Below are positions 56,351-64,000 of a DNA stretch of 64,000 nucleotides, one piece after another; positions within the stretch are counted from its first letter, which is position 1; every line of letters begins with the position of its first letter. The stretch is from Plicaturopsis crispa FD-325 SS-3. Taxonomy: Eukaryota; Basidiomycota; Agaricomycetes; Amylocorticiales; Amylocorticiaceae. A program made the position numbers and the translations under genes. Below the pieces are notes generated by a model. It ran no database searches and had not been told where the DNA came from. It worked only from the letters and a program-made list of their open reading frames with translations. The stretch covers positions 1,379,244 to 1,443,243 of the forward strand of contig KN832560.1 of NCBI GenBank assembly GCA_000827205.1. The letters run 5' to 3'.

Positions 56351-56605
56351 GACATCAGAGAACGATTCAATCGAAAACATAAAAGAACGTACTATCTTGT
56401 GATAGGTCATGGCCTCAAGGTCGCTACCGTCAGCGACTAGTCAAGTCAACTGCAAGATGATCATGCGTCAGAATGGTTCTAACGAAGGAAGAGCGCGAAA
56501 TCGTACTATGAACATGTTTAATATGAGCGATGTTTAGCGCGGTCAAGATATCCGTGGCGCGGAGTACAATATATACAACCAAGGGTGGGCTCGTGTAGGT
56601 CACCG
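56351..56605. other. Intergenic tail between the repeats and NTH1
   Basis: About 250 bp without a gene; it should contain the NTH1 3' UTR. Confidence 0.4.
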
Positions 56606-57884
56606 CTACGACTCGAGGGAAATCTCGATTGCTGGACCACTGTACAGGGAGGGCTTTTCTTCGGAGCCCTTGCGTTTTGACACCTTCTTGCTTTTGTCCA
56701 ACCCGATTTGCGGGCAGAGACCTTGGGAGTTCAAGTCACAAGAATCGCAGAGCTGAGCCCTAGGCTTGCAGATTGTCTACGGCACTCGATCAGTCTCGAC
56801 ACATGCATACAGATACCTCTAATACAGCACGCACTTGTCCGAAACCGACAAGAAGATGATTCATTTCTTGGTAGTGCTCGTTTGGCAGCCAAGCCTCGAG
56901 ACTTTTCCTATTTAATTCAGTTTGTGTCAAGTTACTGGTCAGAAGTACGAGGATCGACGTACCGTGTTTCTTCTGGGTTCTCTGTCGGTCGCACGTGCCA
57001 TCCGAGATGGTTGGTTATGCGATGCACATGAACGTCTACACATATGGCTACGCTTCTGCTCACATAAATTGTTTGGTGAGGAGTAATTTCGTGCTTTCAA
57101 TCGGAAGTTGAAGCCATACCTCTTCCATGCAACTTGTAAGACGAGCGCAGACATCTTAGGGCCGACACCTTTGATGGACTCGAGGGCACGATCATCGTTG
57201 GGCACGTCCGACCCAAATTTCTCGAAGAGAACATCAGCGGCGACCTTTATATATCTACATGCCATACCAAGCATACGATTTAGCGAGGCAAGCTTGGAAA
57301 TACGACAAATTAGTACTCACTGGGTCTTCTTCCGCCAAAAGCCGACCTTGTTAATGGCGCCAGATATTGTTTCGGGACTCGCCTTACGAACGGCATCAAC
57401 TGATAGTGATCCTCCGACAGCTTTTCTCAGTTTCAAAACCGCGTTATGCATGACTTCGTCCTTGGTCTGGGAAGAAAGCATGAGCGCAACGAGCGTACTA
57501 AAACGCTGGTTCTGTGCTCTATCCATGAGCGACAGTGAAGCAAAATTGACTTCTAAATAGAACGCAAGGTACCTCTGGTAGCTCCTCCCCCAGGTGAGCC
57601 AACTGGCAGCCCATGGTATCAACTGGAGCAAGGGTCCGCGAGCGCATGTCCCTGATGCAAGCTAGCACTTCTCGCCACCTCTCTGGCCCCGGTGCCTTGG
57701 CAGATACGATTGCATGCGGTGACGTTTCCCGCTCGGAAACAGAGCAAGTGTCAGAGCACTGTGTGCTCTTCGTCGACCGAATGCGTACCGACCGCCTCGG
57801 AGGTGCCGATGCTGTTATTCCCAAATTTGACGCGTTGACACGAGCTCCTCTCGTCCGGTTGGCTTCTTTCCGTGACTTTGGCAT
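56606..57884 (-). CDS. NTH1: Endonuclease III homologue (bifunctional DNA glycosylase/AP lyase)
   Basis: Six exons (57884-57573, 57511-57321, 57254-57120, 57055-56963, 56907-56835, 56776-56606) encode 324 residues. The HhH-GPD core is clear: RFSTLVALMLSSQTKDEV, INKVGFWRKKTQYIKVAADV, the helix-hairpin-helix ESIKGVGPKMSALVLQVAW with the catalytic Lys, CVDVHVHRITNHLGW with the catalytic Asp, and EMNHLLVGFGQTICKP. The iron-sulfur cysteines are spaced C-x6-C-x2-C-x7-C, two residues more than E. coli in the last gap. The enzyme removes oxidised pyrimidines from nuclear and mitochondrial DNA. The N-terminal 100 residues are basic and could carry targeting signals. Acceptor choice for the last exon was made to keep the first cluster Cys. 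Confidence 0.92.
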
Positions 57885-57960
57885 GCCTTCCAGTCTACGA
57901 GTGGACGAAGAAGAGGCTGATGAAGCAGGCAGTAAAAAGCAGGTAAGGTAAGTAAGTAAT

Positions 57961-58026
57961 TAGTCTCCCTTAGCATCCGTCGAAACAATTCATTCAACCT
58001 CACGGGCTCGGATATTCTTGTCTGAC
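57961..58026 (+). repeat. 66-bp copy of a segment of the 40-43 kb element
   Basis: Matches 42560-42625 with about six differences in 66 bp, same orientation (AGTCTCCYTTAGCAKCCGTC onwards). It abuts the third TIR element. Confidence 0.8.
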
Positions 58027-59404
58027 GTCTGCTTTCCGACGCGCCTCCTTACTGATGGGTCGGTCGCCGGCCTTCGGCATGTCACGTTTCGAGCCAAACA
58101 CAACCAAAAAATCTCAAGCCGAATCAAGCCGTTGCCTGCTCGAACGCGTCCTTGCTCTCCTCGAGCTTGCCTCGAGCTACCTAATATTTATTGACCTTTA
58201 CAGTCGTTTGATTAAAATAACTAAGTCTACGGTGTCGAAGAAACAGAAACAATGGAACCACCGCACAAGGTGTCCAAAACCTCAGATCGGTAGCAAGGGC
58301 CGTGATTCTCCTCGTTCTACTGAGAGCCACACCCTCCCCAAGCGAACGACGTGAGGCGCATTGAGGGCGGAGAGGTGGTACTTTGCAAGCTATCATACGG
58401 CTTTGATCTTCTGGTCAGCCCCGCGTGTAAAGGAAATAAGTGGCCGTCATAATGATGTTTACGAAAACATACATACATTGATTTATATCCATTGCATAGC
58501 TGCCGCCGGAGGCACCTAGTAGAGCCAGAAGTGACACCAGGACGTCGTGCTAGCGTCTAGGCTGGTGGGTTTGCGATGCAAGCCTTAGCTGAAGGCAGGG
58601 ATTGCACGCCCTGCAGCGTGACGCGATTGCCCGGAATTGCAGTCAATCCAGTTCAACGAGATGATGGAGGTCACGAACGTCTGCGCACGCACGGTCAGCG
58701 CCGACGCACTCGTACACGCAGAAAGTTGTTGCCCTCGCCATTCCACTGTGAGCTGACATCGGTGGCCGCGGCCAGGCTCAGCAAGCTTCGCGCTCGCGGT
58801 GCTAATTTCACGATGGCCCGGTGTCTGTTAAACAAACGCGTTACAGCAAGGATATTGAGAAGACGGAGAAAAAGGCATGCTCACCGTCTCTGTATAGCCT
58901 AGTGATGAAATTGCACATCGTAGCATCACCGTCCAGCGTCTCTCCTCCGAGTCGTCGAGTGGTATTTAGAAGTTGATGCATGTGGGCTCTAAGTCCTGCC
59001 AGCGGGTGCCTCTCGGGGACTGTGAGCCCATAGCACTTTGAGACATTGATATGCATCCAGAGGAGAGTGCACGCATGTTCAAAGCAGACATTTTGGGCGA
59101 GGAGGGCATGCAAAGGTGAGTGAATGATTCTTCGAGTGCGCGACTTTGGTTTCCGCGATGACAGCTTTATTGAGATCTTATTGGAGACGGTTTGTTCCGA
59201 AACGCATACACAGGCAGCAGAGAGTATCGGGGATGTGTTCAAGCAGACGAGTTCGATTGTAGAGCATGTATAGCGTCGATATAGCGTTGGATGCGCCGCT
59301 AAACGCTGCAGTGCAAATCCCACTGCTTTGAAGCCCCGCGGCGCTGTTCAAGCGCCGATTAGAAAAAACGACCTATCAGTAAGGAGGCGCGTCGGAAAGT
59401 AGAC
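58027..59404. mobile_element. Third TIR DNA element (non-autonomous)
   Basis: A unit of about 1378 bp bounded by inverted repeats of about 36 bp: left 58027-58062 and right 59369-59404 on the opposite strand. Both read GTCTRCTTTCCGACGCGCCT onwards with two differences in 36 bp. I cannot define a target duplication, so the outer limits could be a few bases off (the shared GTCT may be chance). The interior shows no transposase motif. A minus-strand open frame at 58841-59323 (160 codons) has no recognised domain. It sits between NTH1 and MAK10. Confidence 0.65.
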
Positions 59405-59614
59405 TAGTAAGTAATAAACTTGAACGGGACGGCGCGACAACCGTCACCGTGCCATTACTAGCTTCCTTTCTCGGCGAGGCCCTCGCTTAACTTTGAGGTA
59501 CTTCGTGTACATGGTGCATATGAGGGGGACTCGGATACATGTGAGATACAACATATGGTATGTATAGAGTACATTACCATACCTAATAAATCTGGTCTAT
59601 AATATACGGCACAG
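59405..59614. other. Intergenic region between the TIR element and MAK10
   Basis: About 210 bp holding the MAK10 3' UTR. No gene is seen. Confidence 0.4.
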
Positions 59615-62431
59615 TCATATCGTTGGGAACCAAGGGTGCCGTTGAGGGTCCCATTTCAAGAGCGACAAGTCAAAGGCCTGAGCGCTTTGCATGCTATCTG
59701 GTGCGGCGTGCAGTGTTTCAGAAACAGCCGCCAAAGACCTGACAAACTAGAAAGGATGGTGAGATATATAAGAAATGTGAAATCGATTTGGGTGCCATAC
59801 CTCCGTCCGATCTACGAACCACCCACCAGCCCACCCAGAGGGCGAGTATTCGGCTAGGTTAATAAGGATCTCGGTCGCCCTTTTAAACGCGCCCGACGGC
59901 GAATATGTTTCACGCTGCAGTAAGTGGATATTAGTACATTGCCTGATACTGTATAGAGCATACTTTTCGACCTTTGGCATCTCGGAACACGCATACTTGA
60001 ACTGGAGAAAGTCCGGTTTCGCGACGACGGGTGCCGGTATCTCATCGTATTCAGGTATTAAGGCCCACTTGTATCGCCGAAAGAAATTGAGCCTAATCCG
60101 CTCCCATGAGAAAGTCATGCTTTTTATGAGAATCTATGAGACAAGATTAACATGGTAGGTAACAGTGTCTCCGCAGTAGTGCTCACCGAAAACATCGCTA
60201 TCGACATTATGCGAAGAGCATTCAAAAATGTGAGTTGAAAACTCATTTCCAGGTAGGGCTGGGTTCCTGCAAGTGTAACTCAGTACATATGACATATCAG
60301 CGGAAAAGAAACATACCTGGAGGCAAGGACCGCAGTAGGCTCGTGAGGCAAGTGCAGTGAGCATCTATAACTTGTGCAGTATACCAATATGCCAACGCCT
60401 TTTCGTCTGGGTTATATAGCTCTAGCTGGAAGCCAGATAGTACGATTTCGCGGATAATTGAGAGCCTCCAAGATAAAACCGCGTTGGGTACTTGGCAGAG
60501 GACATCAAATCTATCGCTCTGGACAAACACGTATGAGTCGTGGAAGGATGGCTATTGAAGCGTTTGTCTTACGCGAGGATCAATGTTGTCCGTAATCTCA
60601 ACACACATATTATATATGCTGTGCCATTCGAGCAGTGACTTGACGAGATGGCGACGGCGACGAGGAGGGTTGAACCACTGTGCTTTGACCTGCCCATTCA
60701 TTGTCTACGTCAAGTAAATATGGTGAGTGACTATCGCAGCATTGTATCGGGAAAGTACCTGGGAGATTTGCCGCCCTAACTCTGTTATTGGCGGAGACCC
60801 GGAGCCTAGCCAGCCATCTGTTGCGCAGTGGGTGTATTGTGCAAGAGTGATACCGAGCGTCTCGACGAGGAAACGATCTGCGATCCATGGGGGCGTGTAT
60901 TTGTTCAGCACTAGCACTCCGTCATAAAATGCTGACTGCCACGCACGTCAATGCAAGTTTGGGCGATGATAGCAAGAAACACGTGCCTGAGTACAGGACC
61001 TCAAGTATGGTATACGTTGTCGTTGCTTCGGGGTCCAGTTTCGAAGACTGCCAAAGATCTACCCGTGGCTTCAGTGGGCAACTATACCAGTTTAGTCGAC
61101 AGCATACCTCCCATGTGGTCAAACTCGCTGTGTTACTTATTAGGCTGAGTTCGTGCCATCCTCGCAACAATGCCTCTATAGATTCCCAAACCTCGTTTTG
61201 CGGTGGAAGCTCGAACACTCGGAGTGGCAGAAAAGAGTTTAATCGTCGGGCGACATATGGGTCGAGGGCAAACGCAGCGGCCGAATCGGGCGCAGGGGAT
61301 GGTGGCGGGGGATATGATCGAATGTCCTGAAGGTATTGCATAGCTTCGGCGATGCGGCCTTGGAGTGTTGAGATATTTGTGTTTGTAGGTGCATCCATCA
61401 ATTCTAATAAAGTCTTTCCAGCGAAGTTACACGATTGAACGTGATAGTTCGAAGGGTTAATGCTCACCTTCCGCAAAAGAGTCCTAACGATGAGTTGCTC
61501 CCTCCACGGTGATGTTACTATAAGACTGTGAGCACTATACCAGTCGTTCCAGTGATAGTCCGTACCTCGCAGAGAGTTGCTAAGCCATAAAACGGTTTCG
61601 TCGAGTTTTTGCAGGACGAATTGAACTGGGAAGCCTTCTAAAAGAGAAACATCACATTTCTCGCCCTGCCAATCTTCACCCTGCCGAGACGCGGATTGAG
61701 CATATAACGACAAGACAACAGAAGCGGAATGCAAGCACATCGTTGACGCGGTTTTTTGAAAGTTCTCTCCATGAAAGATCGCAGCATTTTAGTAGCCCCA
61801 TCATGAACGATCGTAGCACGACGGTTAGCAGCTCCATGGGCCGCGAAGTGTCGTTGCCGAATACAGGTGCGCGTCGGATGAGTTCAGGATTGAGGTCCTC
61901 AAGATGATGCACATAGAGCACAGTAAATACGGTCTGCGAAAGCGTGTTGCCAGCATGCCATTCCATCTGAAGGAGTATGATACATCGTTGGTTGAGAAGT
62001 AACGCGTAGCGAATGTCCTCATTCACCTCGCAAGCAAACGACCTATCCAGAATCCAGCAAAGCTCTTCAGGTAGCAGTAGCTGCAAAGGATCAAACGGTG
62101 GTCGTTTTTCCTGTTCTTCAATGATGGCGCCACTGTCAAGTCGTGGCTCTCCGATCTAGAGAGACCATGAACATCAACGTAGGCCTTCGATGGATAGCAC
62201 AATCTGCACTCACCTCAAAGGCACTCATAGCATCCAGGAGGGTAAATCCATCCGTGAATATCATGCTACCCGGCTCCATATCTTGAAGGTCGGTGATCTC
62301 AATGGCACTGACACTAGGCCCCAGAGCTGCTCCAGCTCACCTCCCGTAGCCTCTTCGAAGACGTCTGTGATATCGCGAAAATCGTCGCCCCCTGGCATAC
62401 TGGCATTCGTATTGAAGTCCATGAAGTCCAT
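59615..62431 (-). CDS. MAK10: NatC auxiliary subunit Mak10/NAA35
   Basis: Thirteen exons (62431-62341, 62281-62214, 62155-62027, 61966-61739, 61680-61108, 61058-60987, 60935-60759, 60704-60573, 60518-60317, 60266-60187, 60133-59972, 59914-59801, 59746-59615) encode 719 residues. Conserved Mak10 blocks appear in order: GSMIFTDGFTLLDAMSAFE, FDPLQLLLPEELCWILDRSF, MEWHAGNTLSQTVFTVLYVH, GEDWQGEKCDVSLLEGFPV, PYLRSCTQ, FYDGVLVLNKYTPPWI, GQVKAQWFNPPRRRRHL, ELYNPDEKALAYWY, RRYKWALIPEY and the end HPWFPTI. Mak10 anchors the Naa30 acetyltransferase to ribosomes for N-terminal acetylation of Met-hydrophobic starts. Intron 6 (60986-60936) appears to use a GC donor. The 60-nt intron 3 (62026-61967) is divisible by three and free of stops, so retention would keep the frame. 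Confidence 0.92.
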
Positions 62432-62599
62432 TGTGATTCCCCCAGATGAAGACGCGTCGAAAAACAGCCCAGTAAGACAAATCAAGCGTTGTTGTTTGAT
62501 GAAGTTGGTGGTGAGGTGGTGGTAAGTGGTCAACCGATGACTTTTGCGCGCGTCGAAAAACCTTATAAACAGGACTTGCGCGGAGCCACCACCAACAAA
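62432..62599. promoter_or_regulatory. 168-bp bidirectional promoter, MAK10 / tryptophanyl-tRNA synthetase
   Basis: Only 168 bp separate the two divergent start codons, so the promoters must overlap. No TATA box is obvious. Confidence 0.6.
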
Positions 62600-64000
62600 A
62601 TGCTCCGTCGCTATGCACAACGCCAATCTCGCCAAATTCTGCAATCACAGTCGCAGGTAATATGCAGGAGTGTCCTGAACGCAAGATATTACGCCAATGA
62701 ATCGGTTCCCGCAGAACAGGACACGACGCGACCCCGCGTCATTTTCTCGGGAATACAGCCTACAGGGACACCCCATGTAAGTCCGCTAGTATCTACTTGC
62801 AACAAAAAGCCTAACTTCAGTGAATTCTCAGCTAGGTAACTACCTGGGAGCCCTATCTAACTGGGTGAAATTGCAACAAACTGCCACCCCTCAGGATCAG
62901 CTAATATTTTCGATCGTCGGATGGCACGCGTTAACTTTGCCTCAAGACCCAAAGGTGTTGCGGGCCTCGAGGACGGATATGCTGGCCGTGCTGTTAGCCA
63001 TTGGACTTAATCCCAAGCGGTCGATTATTTTCCATCAGGATCAGGTCAGTTCACCCTTCCAAGTGACGCGCCGTAAACGAGCTCACGAAGGTTTTCTGCC
63101 AGAATCTTCACCACACAGAACTGTCTTGGCTCTTGGGCTGCACCGCTCCGATGGGAAAGCTGCGCAGAATGACCACTTGGAAGGTAATCTGCATTTGCCC
63201 TCGAGTTTGCCGGTACTGATCGACATTGACAGTCGCGACTGGCAACCTCCCGCAACGCTAATGACGAGTCTGAAGTCAACGAGTCACTGCTGAACGTTGG
63301 ACTCTTTACTTATCCAGTCTTGCAAGCGGCAGACATTCTAGCATATAGGTACGTTTCAAATTACTGTCTCGGCGGGAAGGTCCTGATTCGCATCCAGAGC
63401 TACGCATGTCCCCGTCGGTGAGGACCAGCAACAGCATCTCGAACTGTCGCGCGACCTAGCGGATATATTTAACCGCACTTACAAGTCTTCGAGGCCACTA
63501 TTCCCTCTCCCCCAGCCCGTCATCAGTACGCACCTGAACGCGCTTGCCTCTCCCGCTCATCGTCTGACGACGCGTTCATTCCAGCGCCCTCGCGACGTAT
63601 ACTGTCCTTGCGCGACCCCACATCCAAGATGTCCAAGTCTGCGCCGGATGCAAACTCGCGTATTCTGCTCACCGACACCCCCGCGCAGATAAAATCGAAG
63701 GTCCGCTCGGCGGTCACGGACTCGGAGCCCAATATCTTCTACGATCCGGCGGCGCGCCCCGGGACGTCGAACCTGCTTACCATACTGGGCGCGTGTACGG
63801 ACACCGATCCTGCACAAGTGGCGAAGCGATACGAGGGCACACCCGGGCACGGCGCGCTCAAGGCTGACGTCGCGGATGCTGTCGAGGAACTCTTTAAGGG
63901 CCCGAGGGCGGAGTATATACGCCTGCGAGAGGAGAAGGCGTACTTGGACGAGGTGGCGAAGGACGGAGCAGAGAAGGCTAGCACGCTCTCTGAGGTCACT
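62600..64000 (+). CDS. Mitochondrial-type tryptophanyl-tRNA synthetase (partial at the window edge)
   Basis: Exons 62600-62776, 62832-63044, 63103-63183, 63233-63348, 63398-63525 and 63585 onwards; the last runs off the window. A basic, Ser/Gln-rich start ([18 protein letters not shown]) suits a mitochondrial presequence. The class I core follows: [20 protein letters not shown] with the HIGH-like motif, [75 protein letters not shown] and the KMSKS loop in [20 protein letters not shown]. It charges tRNA-Trp, probably for mitochondrial protein synthesis. The bacterial-type length and motifs distinguish it from the cytosolic enzyme. The C-terminal helical part continues beyond base 64000. Confidence 0.93.

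Noticed and set aside
58841-59323. 160-codon minus-strand open frame inside the third TIR element
   Set aside because: No domain recognised and no supported neighbouring exon; kept only as a remark in the element entry.

Overview
This window is nuclear DNA of a basidiomycete fungus, most likely an Agaricomycete. Nearly every gene is split by short introns of about 50-65 nt with GT-AG ends. Several families that I know only or mainly from basidiomycetes are present (DUF6535, three DUF6699 genes, DUF6593). The rest is conserved fungal housekeeping. I rebuilt 27 protein-coding genes by hand-splicing. For each complete gene the exon sum is a multiple of three and the joined reading frame reads through.

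Layout. 1-3.9 kb is an AT-rich stretch with a 989-residue DUF6535 membrane protein. 4.3-12.6 kb holds three DUF6699 genes, all on the minus strand, with ALG2 (dolichol-linked mannosylation) between the first two. 13-20 kb holds a CCDC124/Lso2-like ribosome factor, calcipressin, an F-box protein and a BTB protein. 20-30.6 kb holds a family-14 polysaccharide lyase, an oleate-desaturase type enzyme, glutamate 5-kinase, a DOPA-dioxygenase family protein, PRPP synthetase and a DUF6593 protein. 30.7-32.7 kb is a non-autonomous DNA transposon with 30-bp inverted ends. 33-40.2 kb holds PER1 (GPI-anchor remodelling), a Hos2/HDAC3-type histone deacetylase and a 17-exon sterol-glucosyltransferase-like enzyme.

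40.3-43.2 kb is a second DNA element with 431-bp inverted ends that look identical. It contains an assembly gap of 183 N flanked by near-identical copies. 43.2-48.9 kb holds RPA34.5 (RNA polymerase I), ADA3 (SAGA) and an SLC41/MgtE-type magnesium transporter. 50.1-55.6 kb holds two inverted paralogous zinc-type dehydrogenases with the thiamine gene THI20 between them. 55.7-56.4 kb carries three degenerate tandem repeats. 56.6-57.9 kb is the DNA glycosylase NTH1, 58.0-59.4 kb a third TIR element, 59.6-62.4 kb MAK10/NAA35 (NatC), and 62.6 kb to the end a mitochondrial-type tryptophanyl-tRNA synthetase cut by the window edge.

No operon or biosynthetic cluster logic is evident. The genes look like an ordinary compact fungal chromosome arm with accessory patches: the DUF6535 island, the DUF6699 trio and the three TIR elements. 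I saw no CRISPR, rRNA or convincing tRNA, and no retroelement coding sequence.
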